Below are positions 1 to 9,942 of a stretch of 35,003 nucleotides of DNA, piece by piece. The stretch comes from Thoreauomyces humboldtii (Eukaryota > Chytridiomycota > Chytridiomycetes > Spizellomycetales > Powellomycetaceae): the NCBI GenBank assembly GCA_027596035.1, contig JADGJA010000164.1, positions 1 through 35,003 of the forward strand, written 5' to 3'. The notes beneath the pieces were generated by a model. It saw only the letters and a program-made list of their open reading frames with translations, ran no database searches and had not been told where the DNA came from. The position numbers and the translations under genes are program-made. Every line of letters begins with the position of its first letter. Within the stretch, counting starts at the first letter, position 1.

Positions 1-109
1 TCACGGCACCTGTCTGTGCTGTTGTTGCGAAAGTTCCCAGGCTTGACGCAGCCGTCTCGGTGCACACAAGACTACAAGACTACGCAACCCGACACAAAGT
101 TCCTGCTTT

Positions 110-544
110 CTAGGGTGCACCTTCAACATGGCAAGAGAAATTGCCAGATAGAGGACGAAGGCCGTATCGATCAATCTTGTTGGCTTGCGGGAGTTGAGAT
201 CTGAGTTTCTTGTGTGGGTGAATTGCTTTGCCGCTCGCCTGTCCCATCAAGTCCCCCCCCCCCACGCACAAACACGCGCACCATCCTCCCTTCCCTTGGA
301 AACGCTTTGAGCCTTCCTTCGAGACATATGCTTTGACAGGGGGCCGTCCGCTCGTGATTTGGTTGTCCACGATGTTCTTCCTTTCGGGATGATACTGGTA
401 AGCAAACTTGAACTGTAGAGCCTCGTTGGTTTCGTGAGCAAAACGCAGCGCAGTCTCATTGTGCCAAAACCGAGCGAGATGGAACCCGCCTCCTTCTCTC
501 TCAGTAGGGATGATGTTGATAGCGGGGTATCTTGCGCTGGACAT
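110..544 (-). CDS. Candidate hypothetical protein (uncertain)
   Basis: An open frame on the minus strand starts at an ATG at 544 (residues MSSARYPAIN) and stays open to a stop at 110; the same frame is open upstream to 691. The first 85 residues look protein-like, with aromatic and charged residues mixed (ARFWHNETALRFAHETNEAL), but I recognise no family. The distal part runs through a G-run and looks less coding. A very short 43-nt GT-AG intron at 239-281 would give a different C-terminus that stays open close to the window edge. It would be divergent to eIF6 and share the 545-1076 interval as promoter. It may instead be a 3' exon of something else or a chance frame. Confidence 0.3.
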   Translation of the reverse strand: MSSARYPAINIIPTEREGGGFHLARFWHNETALRFAHETNEALQFKFAYQYHPERKNIVDNQITSGRPPVKAYVSKEGSKRFQGKGGWCACLCVGGGDLMGQASGKAIHPHKKLRSQLPQANKIDRYGLRPLSGNFSCHVEGAP

Positions 545-1076
545 GACGCGAAATTCTGCCTTCCTCAATGCGTTGGATGTCCGTCGAGAGTTCGGCGTGA
601 GCCTATCAGGGAGTTTCAAAGGTTCGGAAAGAAAGTGGGCTCTACAATTGTACCAGGGTAATCTTCGGTGTATGAAAAATCGTTGTTCCACGGACAGAGC
701 AATTCCTTATAGACGCAAGCAAACAGGACGAAGCGGGGATCTTCAGTGTAATCCAGTAAGAGGAGAATTGTATTCAAGAGATGGACCGATCGGTGGAGAG
801 GAAGGCGAGAGGTTGAGGGTGGGTGGAGCAGGCAGAGATCAACCACACACACAAATGCACTTCCCTTTTTTGTTTCTTCCCACCCCCCGTCTCTCCCTTT
901 CCGTCTCTCGTCGCCCGTCCGCATTGGCACTACACATTCAGCAACCCAACGACAACCGAACCAAGACTTCCTTGATATCAAGGCGCCATCCCTCGGTCAA
1001 TCCAGTTCACCCCTCCCCCCTCCCCCTACCTTCGTACCTTCGTACCTTCGTACATCCTCCCTCTTCAACCTCTGCG
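545..1076. other. Intergenic region and eIF6 5' leader
   Basis: No convincing gene was found between the weak minus-strand candidate and eIF6. The part close to eIF6 (about 860-1076) is strongly C/T-rich on the plus strand, as is common in transcription start zones of compact fungal genes, and contains the octamer repeat listed separately. Confidence 0.5.
1027..1053 (+). repeat. Octamer tandem repeat (TACCTTCG)x3 in eIF6 leader
   Basis: Three perfect copies of TACCTTCG followed by TAC lie 24 bases before the eIF6 start codon. They are probably inside the 5' UTR or at the transcription start. It may be a simple slippage repeat; no known binding site is claimed. Confidence 0.85.
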
Positions 1077-2035
1077 ATGGCTACCCGTGAGTACCACTCC
1101 CTGACTCCTCCACTTCTTTCTGAACCTCACAACCTAAACACATGATTTTTTTTCAGGCGCACAATTCGAAAACTCGAACGACATTGGAGTCTTCTCCAGG
1201 CTCACAAACTCGTACGCTCTCGTCGCCATCGGCGGCTCTGAGAACTTTTACAGGTAAGTCCCCTGCCAAAAGATCTTTGGAACCCTAGAGAGTGCAGTGC
1301 TGAGATATGCCCATCCGGTTCCCCCTTCAGCGTGTTCGAGTCCGAGCTCGCAGAAGTGATTCCCGTCGTCCACACCTCCATCGGCGGAACCCGCATCATC
1401 GGTCGTCTCACCGCCGGAAACCGTCACGGTCTCCTCCTCCCCAACACCACCACCGACCAGGAGCTCCAACACATCCGCAACTCCCTCCCCGACACGGTCG
1501 CCATCCAGCGCGTCGAGGAGCGTCTCTCGGCCCTCGGAAACGTGATCGCATGCAACGACTACGTGGCCCTCGTCCATCCCGACGTTGACCGCGAGACCGA
1601 GGAGATCATCGCCGACGTCCTCAAGGTCGAGGTCTTCCGTCAGACCATCGCGGGGAACGTCCTGGTGGGATCCTACTGCGGTCTGAGCAACCAGGGTGGG
1701 ATCGTCCACCCAAAGACGTCGGTCGAGGACCAGGACGAACTCTCCTCCCTCCTCCAGATCCCCCTCGTCGCTGGAACGGTCAACCGAGGTTCGGACCTCA
1801 TCGGAGCCGGACTCGTGGTGAACGATTGGTCCGCGTTCGCGGGTCTCGACACGACCTCCACCGAGTTGAGCGTCATCGAATCCATCTTCAAGCTCCAGGA
1901 CGCTCAACCCACCTACATCGTGAACCAGATGAGAGACTCGCTCATCGACAGGTGAGATGAGTGGTGATCGGGGGATCGTGGTTGGAATTCCTTTTCGCAT
2001 ACTGACTTGAGAAACACCTTTGCAGCATGGCCTAA
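1077..2035 (+). CDS. TIF6: Eukaryotic translation initiation factor 6 (eIF6)
   Basis: eIF6 binds the 60S ribosomal subunit, acts in nucleolar and cytoplasmic 60S maturation, and blocks premature joining to 40S. Four exons: 1077-1086, 1157-1253, 1331-1951 and 2026-2035, joined in phase, giving 245 residues, the usual length of the family. The protein opens with the near-invariant [20 protein letters not shown] and keeps [33 protein letters not shown] and [13 protein letters not shown], characteristic of the five-fold pentein repeat structure. The first and last exons carry only 10 nt each, so a single-frame search misses both termini; the last one adds Met-Ala before TAA. The gene is convergent with the PIERCE-domain gene, with about 300 bp between their stops. 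Identity is certain; splice sites all follow GT-AG. Confidence 0.97.
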
Positions 2036-2335
2036 AACACTCTCGAGTCCCCCTTTTCTTACTCTTGAAGAAACTATCCCTTTCTGTATCATAATCAACT
2101 TTCTTAGAGACGGTGGGCGGTGGGCGGTGGGACACAGGGCGGGTCCCGTCGGCGGAGACGATATCCCGCCAGGAAACACACCCTTGGAAGCAATCTGCTT
2201 CTCCATTATTTTTTTACTTTTTTTTTCATTCCAAGTCATGCACGTTTTGCAAAACCCGCTCGTTTTCGAGGGATATCCTTTTGCGTCTTTGGGACGATCG
2301 ACGACCAGCACGTGTGATTTTAGGGAATGAAAAGG

Positions 2336-3288
2336 TCACGATGTGGACGAAGTGTTCAGGGAAAAGTTGCGGTATGGTCCTGCCTGGTTCAGATGCTGGA
2401 AGAAGGGGGGAGAAGGGTAGAATAAATGATGAACATCACGATCATCGACCACTCGGGTGATGTCCCCCTTTTTTCCTTTCCCCCGTCCGTAAACGAACCT
2501 TTGTGAACTTGGAAGACTGGCCGTGGAAGCCGGTCGGCATCTCGTGGACGCTCGGATGCAGGTTCCCGTAGTCGCTCGCGGTGGTACGGTACAGCGGATG
2601 GGATCGGTGGATCTCGTATCTCCAAAGCGCTGGGTGATGGATGGGAGGGGTGTGTGTGTGATGAGCGAAACGGGGTTGCGTTGTGGGGGGGCAGGATGAG
2701 AAGATGCCCTCCAGTGGGGGTTTAGAGTAGAGACTCACCGGGTCGCTTGAACCGATGCGGCATGTGTGGCGCCGTCTTGTAGACGTCCCCGGTGTGCATC
2801 AGGATGGGATCCGTCTGAACCTTGTTCTCCGTCCTCCTCCTCCTTCGCGTCACGATCGTCGTCGTCGTCGTTGTTCCGACATCCGGGGCCTCGTTCCCAT
2901 CCACGTCGTCCACCACCTTCCGCTCGTGATCGTGATGATGGTGGAGACCACCCTTCCCTTCGTGCCTCTCCAGCACCTCCAATGCACCCGACAGGAGCAC
3001 ACCCTGCTCACCCTCTGCCAGCTCGAGCTCGACGCCCTCCATGCACATGCCCTCCTCCCTCCTCGTCTCCACCATCTCGGCGACGGCCCTCCGTCTTGCC
3101 TCGAGCAGCCTGGCGTCGTGGGCGTCGATGACGGAGCGGGTGCGCGAGAGGTTGGCGGACAGACTGGCGAGCTCTCGATGGATCTGGGGGAGTTGGAGGA
3201 CGTTGGTCCGTGGGTATCTGGAGCGGGGAGGTGCGTCCGGGAGGGAGAGGGGACCTCGGGCCACGATGTGGGCTGCTGAGAGGGACAT
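2336..3288 (-). CDS. PIERCE-domain (C9orf116/UPF0691-type) ciliary microtubule inner protein
   Basis: Three minus-strand exons (3288-2739, 2629-2499, 2395-2336) join in phase to 246 residues. Residues about 164-246 match the PIERCE family in order: TGDVYKT, MPHRFKRP, HPLYRTTASDYG, SVHEMPTGFHG, SKFTKHLNQAGPYRN, then a short tail before TGA. In animals PIERCE1/2 sit inside the lumen of axonemal doublet microtubules, so the likely role is in the zoospore flagellum. The first 160 residues are an extension absent from the vertebrate proteins. It has a helical, Arg/Glu-rich stretch at about 45-110 (possible coiled coil), a His run near 116 and a Thr run near 139. The donor of intron 2 is GTTCGT, weaker than the others, but the 19-residue last exon continues the family motif exactly. 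It is divergent to the Kelch gene. Confidence 0.88.
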
Positions 3289-4110
3289 TTTTGGTTCTTT
3301 CCTTCCTTGGGAGGGGGTTGTGGGGATGGTTCGGGATAGCTGATGGCTGTCTGAGATTTTCTGGCCGGGTCGAGGGGCCGTCTCTCTTGTCTTCCCGCTG
3401 AGGGCCTTGACGAAGATCGTGGGACTGTGATGTGGGACTGTGATGTGGGGAACACCCTGCCTGTGTCCTGCTACCTATGCACTTCCGTCGATCACAGCGC
3501 AATGGGAGTCGGTTGATGGGGTGGGTGTCGACTGCACCGGGGAGAGGAGAGTTTGATGGAGGAGGAGGAAAGGTCCCGGAACAGGCCGCCGACAGGCGTA
3601 TTACGTGATGATGTTCTTACGGACGGACGGACAGACAGACCCTAACCCTGGGCAAGCGGTCATGTGGTACCAGGTCACACGGGATGAGCCTTTGGGGGCT
3701 GTGTCTCGTGTCTCGTTCTTCCCCTCATGGCTTCCCTCCCTCAGCCAGCCTTCCTTCCCTCTTGCAATCGGATCTGTACTGTACGTGGCTGGAGGATCGT
3801 TCACCATCCCTTGTTCATATCATACGATATACCCTGTATATACTGTACCTGCCTCAACTCGGGCTACGATCCCTCACGGCTGCCTCAACCTTGTAAAGTC
3901 TCTTTCCTAGTAAGAAGCCCTTGTCCTCTTCCTGCAACTGGCCGCTGGACTGGCCCCACCCAACTTCCCACTCCACCACTTCGGCTCCGCATCTCTCCTC
4001 AGGTCTTCTCGAATCCATTGGCTTGATCGGTCTCTACCAGCGAGCACTGCCCGTACCCTTCCGTTCGTCATCCTCGTCTCGCCGTAACCGACCTGCAGTG
4101 ATCCGGATCT
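3289..4110. other. Divergent promoter region (PIERCE / Kelch genes)
   Basis: About 820 bp separate the start codons of two divergent genes. I see no gene here. A short (GGAC/AGAC) run lies at about 3620-3642, and TATA-like sequences (GATATACC, GTATATAC) occur at about 3823-3845, in range to serve a leader of the plus-strand Kelch gene. The last 200 bases before the Kelch start are C/T-rich. Confidence 0.4.
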
Positions 4111-6921
4111 ATGCACCCGTCGACCACAATGCTGCTCACACTCCTCGCAGCCGGTGCCTCCACCGCCGCAGCTGCGTCGCAAACTGTTTCCATACCATGG
4201 CGTGAATTCCATCAATCCTTTGTTGGCGCCAAAGGCGCCTACTTTGTCGGTGGAAACACGAACGAGGCATGGAACCTTCAGATCGCACCGAACGCTGACG
4301 GCGCGTTCGCTCCAGCGGGCTCCATCCAGTTGCTTGTGGCCAAGGACGCCACCGTTCACACCATGGCCGCAACGTTTCCATCCCTCATCGGACACAGCTG
4401 CGCCGTGCGCCCGTCGACCAACGTGGCGTACTGTTCGGGAGGATTCCTCGCCTCGCACGGTCCTGCCCCGGTTCAGGCAGAGAGCACCCTCGTGATGTAT
4501 GACACGGAGGCGGACTCGATAAGCACTACGAGCTCGCCGAGTGTACCTGGACGTGCTTTCCACGCCAGTGCCTTCGTCGGGGATGCCCTTTACCTCTTTG
4601 GCGGGATCGATTGCCTCAACTGTCCCATCACGACAGGCTATACCGGCTCGCAAACCGTTCGGTACGATCCCACGACCAACGCCTCCACCACATTTGCAAC
4701 CGTTGGAACTCCTTCCCCAGTCGAGCTTGCAGGCACCTGCGCCGTCTCTCTTGCTGACAACACCGTCTTGCTCATTGGAGGCGCGCGAATGAACCCTGCG
4801 ATCGGCCCATCCCCGGTTCAGCTCTGGAAGTTCGATCCTTCCAACGCCAACCAGTCCTTTGTGGCCGTGACGACGTCCGGAACAGGACCAAAGCCTCAGT
4901 GGGGAGCCTCATGCGCACTCGGGCCGGATGGCTTGGTGTACGTACAAGGAGGCTGCGACCCAGTTCCCGGATCCTCCTCTGGAGACGCCAATATGTACAC
5001 CTTGGACGTCAAAACATCCACTTGGGCCATAGCACCAACTTCCGCCAATGCCGGTCCCAGTGCTCGTTGCTTTGGAGCCGGTGCAATGGTCAACGGTTTC
5101 TTTGTCGTTCATGGTGGCTCCTCGGGAACCGCGGCTGCAGCAGGTCTCCCAAATGTCGTTTCCTCCTCGGCAGCGGCACCCCAGATGACTCCGGAGACAC
5201 ACGCCGCTCCTCCGGCGCAGCCCACACCTTCTCCATCTGCTCCCATCAAACCATCGCCAGCTGCGGACAGTAGCAGACCTGCTCAACAACCTTCCTCGAA
5301 GCCGGCAAGTCCGTCGACCGGCAAATCGCCATCGACACCGAACCCCAGCACCGGAGGAACGGAAGGGCAGGGAACCTCCGGAAGCTCGGGTGCCTCCAGC
5401 GGGACGGATGGCTCAGACTCCCGACCAAGGTGAGATCGAGGATGAAATCAATAAACCTTTTTGGAAAGGATTGGTCCAGCTCACGCTGTATCCTTTACCA
5501 GCTGGTGGCCCGAAGCCATCCCATACCCTCCACCCGGCATTGACGATATAGAGGGGAGCTTGATCTCAAACAATCGGAGAAGCATGGTGGTGCGACGCCA
5601 GACTGTGACCTCCGATGATGGTACAGTATACGTCTTCGACACAACGACCAAGGGCTGGATGACCGCCCCGACCTCCCTGCTAGCAAGTACTGCTGCTGGC
5701 TCCGTGACACCCGGCTCTACCATAGCCGGGGCTGCCACATCTTCCTCAGCTGCTCCTCCGGACAACTCTGGGCGCACGCACGCGATCATTGCCGCCTTGT
5801 TCGTCTCCATCATCACGGCCGCTTCAGCGTTCGGGATCATGATCTACTACTGGTGGCGAAAGCAAGATGTCCGACCGTCTGCCAAGGAGATGAAGGAGCG
5901 CGCCAAACGATCCGGCCTTGCGAAAATCTTCCGGGTTCGTCGCAAGAAGCAGAAGTCTCCGGCGGAGAATAGCAGCCATGGAGGAAGTCAAGCGGATTCC
6001 AAGTCATCTCTCCTGGAGCGCCACAACACCATGCACAAGATCGACGCTCGTGGCATGTTCCTCGATCCCGACCGTAACGTCATCATCCCCCTCCTGGCAC
6101 CCATCCACGTCGATGATGGTCGATTCGACACGACGACAGGTGTCCTGGAAAACAGGCCTCTGGATCCCAAGAACAACCGACCGAGCGACCTCGGCCCACT
6201 CGCAAAGAACCTCGACCTCGAAAACCTCCGTCTGGACGCCTCGGACGATCCGACCACCGACGGCAACTCGTCCCTCCCACGACGGAAGGAATCCGTGTTC
6301 CGTCGCAAGTCCCGATCCCCGACAACGTCGGCCGTCCCTGACGCATCCACGACACCCCCCGTCACCACCGGATACGTCCTCGACCAGCCCCTCCACTATC
6401 AGGTCGTCTACCCTCACGTCCCCTCCCGTCAGGACGAGATCGAGCTCGTGCCCGGAGACACCATAGCGGTCGGGAAGATCTACAAGGACGGCTGGTGTCG
6501 CGGAACCAACCTGCGGTCCGGACTTTCGGGTGTGTTTCCCCTCCTCGCCGTGGAGGAGACGGACGACTACGACCATCAACGTCAACCCGTCTCCACCGCA
6601 GCTCATCACCACGCCCCGCCGCCTCCAACGGCCTCCTCCTCCAGCGACCCCGTCTTCGGCGGATGGTGGGAAGAGGGCGGGTTCTACGCCGGAGGAGGCG
6701 AAGGGTCGTTCGGATCCAACGACGCACAGGCGAGTGCAAGTGGATACAGCGGCAGCGAGGGGTATTCCTCGGGTGGCCTGTTCGGGACCCTGTTGGGAAG
6801 CAAGGATAGAGGGTACGGCACGGTGAGGGACGCGGCCTCGGCGGACAAGTCCGAGCAGGAAATGGTGCAGCCGGTGCCAGCGCCGTCGCCGAAGGGCAAG
6901 GAACCGGCTTATGGTACTTGA
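4111..6921 (+). CDS. Kelch-repeat single-pass membrane protein with cytoplasmic SH3 domain
   Basis: Two exons, 4111-5429 and 5502-6921, joined in phase (GT-AG, 72 nt), give 912 residues. Order: signal peptide (either from residue 1 or from Met7, MLLTLLAAGASTAAAA); Kelch blades with YFVGG, YCSGG, LYLFGG, VLLIGG, VYVQGG and FFVVHGG at about 30-350; a Ser/Pro/Thr-rich linker at about 355-440; a last blade-like strand (GTVYVFDTTTKGW); one transmembrane helix (about 545-570, IIAALFVSIITAASAFGIMI) followed by a basic stop-transfer segment; and an SH3 domain at about 735-790 (YPHVPSRQDEIELVPGD, DGWCRGTN, GVFPLL). The tail is Gly/Ser-rich. This suggests an extracellular propeller linked to SH3 signalling partners; ligand and partners cannot be read from sequence. 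The alternative acceptor at 5479 is out of phase. The segment just after the junction is the least certain part. Confidence 0.85.
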
Positions 6922-7238
6922 GACCGGTGCAATTTGCCGACATTTTGGGGTTGGCGGTGGCCGGTGGTGCACGGTTAATTTGACTACAGTTGTCAGTCTT
7001 CTGATTATTTTGTCGACTGGTGATTTACATCGAAAGACTGTAGAACGCTCGCAAACTCTCCGCAAAAATCGTTGGACATGGCATACAATGAATCGCCTTC
7101 GTTCCGCCTCTCACTCTGTGCTTCTTCCTCTCTTTCTCCCTCCCTCCCTGTCTCTCACGCTTCCTCACTGGTATGGGATTGCATGTGTAACCACCAACCA
7201 TACGTTTATATACCCTAAAGATGCACATCTCGCATGCA
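6922..7238. other. Intergenic region between Kelch gene and tRNA
   Basis: No gene seen. It contains a pyrimidine-rich stretch (about 7120-7160) and a TATA-like TTATATA at 7205-7211, about 30 bases before the tRNA, a position at which upstream TATA elements often assist Pol III initiation in fungi. Confidence 0.4.
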
Positions 7239-7311
7239 GGTCCCATAGTGTAGTTGGTTATCACCCGAGACTCTGAATCTCGTGACCTGAGTTCGAATCT
7301 CAGTGGGACCT
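7239..7311 (+). tRNA. tRNA-Gln (anticodon CTG)
   Basis: A 73-nt cloverleaf without intron. The acceptor stem pairs GGTCCCA with TGGGACC, leaving T as discriminator base; the anticodon stem is CGAGA/TCTCG around the loop CTCTGAA, giving anticodon CUG for CAG glutamine codons; the T arm is CTGAG TTCGAAT CTCAG. The D arm has the usual GTGTAGTTGGTTA form, giving the A box; GTTCGAATC forms the B box. No CCA is encoded, as expected for a nuclear eukaryotic tRNA. Sequence matches the eukaryotic tRNA-Gln pattern closely. The first run of four T residues downstream is only at 7393, about 80 bases away. Confidence 0.95.
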
Positions 7312-8061
7312 AGATATCAGCATGATGGAGGGTAACCGCTGCACCAACATGTCGAACTTTCAAAGTGGAGACGAACTTCAGAGAAATGTACATTTTGCGC
7401 GGTGTGAAGTGCGCTTTTCAGCGTTTTGGACAGGTTCGGCACCCGTCAACGGCCAACCTTTTTATGCAAGGTGTGATGGTTTTTTTGGCTTCTCGACGGG
7501 GTTGGAAGCATCAGAGAGTCCCATACAAGCCATCTCCGAAGCCAGGCGTTGCGTGATCAGATAGACCCCACATGTTGTCTTTCACCAGGGACTGTATGCG
7601 CTGCCCGATAAAAGATGGCCATGGAGTTTCGGCGTCGGGGGGTGTTTCCGACGACTTTTGAAGCATCAGAGAGTCCGATTAAGACACTTTTCATGTCAGG
7701 CTTTCCGCGATCAGATAGAGTAGCTGAAAGTTTTTACATATAGGCTGGCTGCACATTGGTTTGGTCCGGTGGGCGCCCGCCGTAATGACGAACTTCATGC
7801 GTATACGTTTTCGACCGGTTTTTGAAGCAACCGACAGGACAACGAAGACCGTTTCGGAAACGGGATTTCCCGCCGTCAGTGAGAGGATTCGGAGTGACCA
7901 TAGAGATATGCCGATTTGCGTGCTCGTGCGTGCCATGTACCTCCGGAAGCCAAGGTATCCTAGTTGCCCCCGAAGCCACCTATCGGACGGAGCGGTCCAA
8001 TTTTTCGGACAAAGACGCCAATCCGCCCCCTCTCCACAATCGCTGTCTCGGAACGAACGAA
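7312..8061. other. Interval between tRNA and coiled-coil gene
   Basis: No supported gene. It contains the degenerate direct repeats above. A frame continuous with the following gene's first exon is open from 7822, so the coding start could lie further upstream than the chosen ATG, but its composition there is not protein-like. Confidence 0.4.
7505..7719 (+). repeat. Two degenerate direct repeats of about 60 bp
   Basis: The segment 7505-7565 (GAAGCATCAGAGAGTCC ... GATCAGATAGA) recurs with substitutions at 7660-7719. Both copies start with GAAGCATCAGAGAGTCC and end with GATCAGATAGA, with AGGC in the middle. A shorter, more decayed relative of the left edge (GGTTTTTGAAGCAACCGACAGG) lies at about 7820. 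The copies sit in the untranslated interval upstream of the coiled-coil gene. They could be remains of a mobile element or a local tandem duplication. Confidence 0.7.
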
Positions 8062-9942
8062 ATGCTCGGCCCTAAACGACGCAAGGTCCATCCCGCTTCC
8101 TCGTTCCAAGACACCCCGACCCACGCAACCAGTCGCCGCGTGGCGTTGGCATTGTGGGGACTTCCCATCTGTCGACACCCTCAAGGCTCGACCCAATGGC
8201 AGTCCGCGTCCCTGATCACCGCGCTGGCATTCCCGCAGAAGCACGTCCGAAGGTTCGAGTACGATGGCGGCAGAGGTCAAGCTGCCTTCCATTTTCGACG
8301 GGATGTAGACGTCGCGGCCTTGCAACGGGACTTTTCACGTCTGGGAGTCGGTCGACGCGCCGAGGTTGCCGCGTTTCACGAGTTTGCACTCTTCGGCGTT
8401 CTGGAACTCCCTGGACTTGAATTGCCCGCTGCGGAGCTGAGGAAAGCACTGGAGTTGCCGATAGCTCCTTGGACACGAGTTGGTGAGATGTTGGAGAAAG
8501 CCTGCGATAACGCCTCTGAACGAGGTCCCTCTTACAGAATCTCGCTGTTTCAGTAAAGAACCTGAGTTCCACGCGCATTTATTTTGCAGAACATCCAGCG
8601 TCATTATTCACAGATGGAGCGTGCTATCAAACGTTTCGAACACTATCAGAAGAAGGAAGTGTGGTATTGCGGGGCGAAAGATTTCGATCGCGCACGTTGT
8701 TCGTGGCAGACGAAGACCTCGCATGGGATCGTGAGACCGCACACGACTCCGAGCCGCGTGACCACCATTCCCATGATGCACCGACGACGACCGACGCTGC
8801 GTGCAGTCACTCGTGCGATCTCGCGACCGCTGAGAGGGTCCTGATCAAACAGCAGCAAGAGTTCATCCACAGTCTTCAAAACGAGCTCGCTGTCGAACGC
8901 AAGGAACGTCTCGAGACGCTCGTCAGAGTGAAGCGCCTCGAAGCTCACATCATCGTCCGGTCGGAGCAGGACCGAGAACAGTCACAGCTCACTGCACAGC
9001 TCACTGCGCTATCGGCCTTCGTCCAAAACCTCGTAACCGAGGCTCGTACGGCGCACCGTAGATCACCGGCGAACAACCAGGATCAGAGAGAGGAGATCAA
9101 GCGGCTGCAAAATGAGCTTGATCGAAAGGACAGGGAAGTCATCGCTGGGAAGATTCGGAATCAGACGCTTGGCGAAAACCTTGTCGCAAAAGTACAGCTC
9201 ATCGATGGACTGAGGAAGAGCATCACGACTCAGAACGACGAGATTCAGCGGTTGTGCGCTGAGCTGGGCAGAGTGGACGTCAGCCTGGTTGCCGCCGCTA
9301 AAGAAGTGCTCAGCCTCGGCGAAGACCTCGAAGTAGGGCGACAAATCAACGAGGAGCTTCAGGCGAAGAACCTGACGCAGAGACGCGAAATCCAGTTGTT
9401 TTTAATCGAGCGTAGACGATTTATCGAGGAGAGGGCTGCAGTGAGATCGGGTGTGGAAGAACTGCAGGCGGTTCGTCGGGACCTTCTGGAGGAGCTAAAG
9501 ATCAATGGAGACCTCAAAAACAAGGTTTTAGTACGTTCAGCAATCGGTGAGGGTACCCATGAACTACTGTCAACGCACCTTGCATTTACCCATTTTTCTG
9601 CACCCAGAGAGCTTCATAACCCGCCTACAGTGGGGCTGTCAACGGCGCTCGGCCACTAGCAAACGAGTTCAGCTCACGTGTGACTGCGCTTCATGCCAAG
9701 CCAAGCTTGCACATGTTTTCAAACTGGAACAGAACGCATTTCGCAAGATCACCTCGAGCGCGGACGTAAGGAGCTGCGGATTGAAATTAGCCCATGCGTT
9801 CCAGTCGCTCTCGCAGAGCTTCCACCTGTCGGAACCGGGAGCACACGTGGTCAGCCTGGAGGGCTTCGATGCGAGGGACAGACCGACTTTTGCGGGTCTT
9901 CTGAATTGCCTGGGATGGCCCATCGACTCGACGACTTTGTAG
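8062..9942 (+). CDS. Unrecognised coiled-coil protein, three exons
   Basis: Exons 8062-8482, 8590-9546 and 9608-9942 join with matching phase 1 at both junctions (GTGAGA...TTTTGCAG; GTGAGG...CACCCAG), giving 570 residues. I recognise no family. Residues 4-9 read PKRRKV, a classical nuclear-localisation-like cluster just after the chosen start. Residues about 80-200 look globular (FHFRRDVDVAALQRDF, SVVLRGERFRSRTLF). Residues about 220-455 are a long coiled coil rich in Glu, Gln, Arg and Leu (RVLIKQQQEFIHSLQNELAV). The last exon contains a compact Cys cluster CDCASC and ends in LNCLGWPIDSTTL. The frame is open upstream to 7822, so the N-terminus is uncertain. A nuclear or structural role is only a guess from the basic cluster and coiled coil. 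Confidence 0.7.

Noticed and set aside
1248..2135. 295-codon minus-strand frame opposite eIF6
   Set aside because: It is the antisense of the eIF6 coding exon in a GC-rich, third-position-biased region. eIF6 is certain and the antisense product matches nothing.
3907..4653. 248-codon minus-strand frame over the start of the Kelch gene
   Set aside because: Antisense shadow of the signal peptide and first blades; no family resemblance.
6004..7065. 353-codon minus-strand frame opposite the Kelch-SH3 gene
   Set aside because: It lies entirely against real coding sequence with SH3 and membrane features on the plus strand; its Arg/Val/Gly-rich composition is that of a shadow frame.
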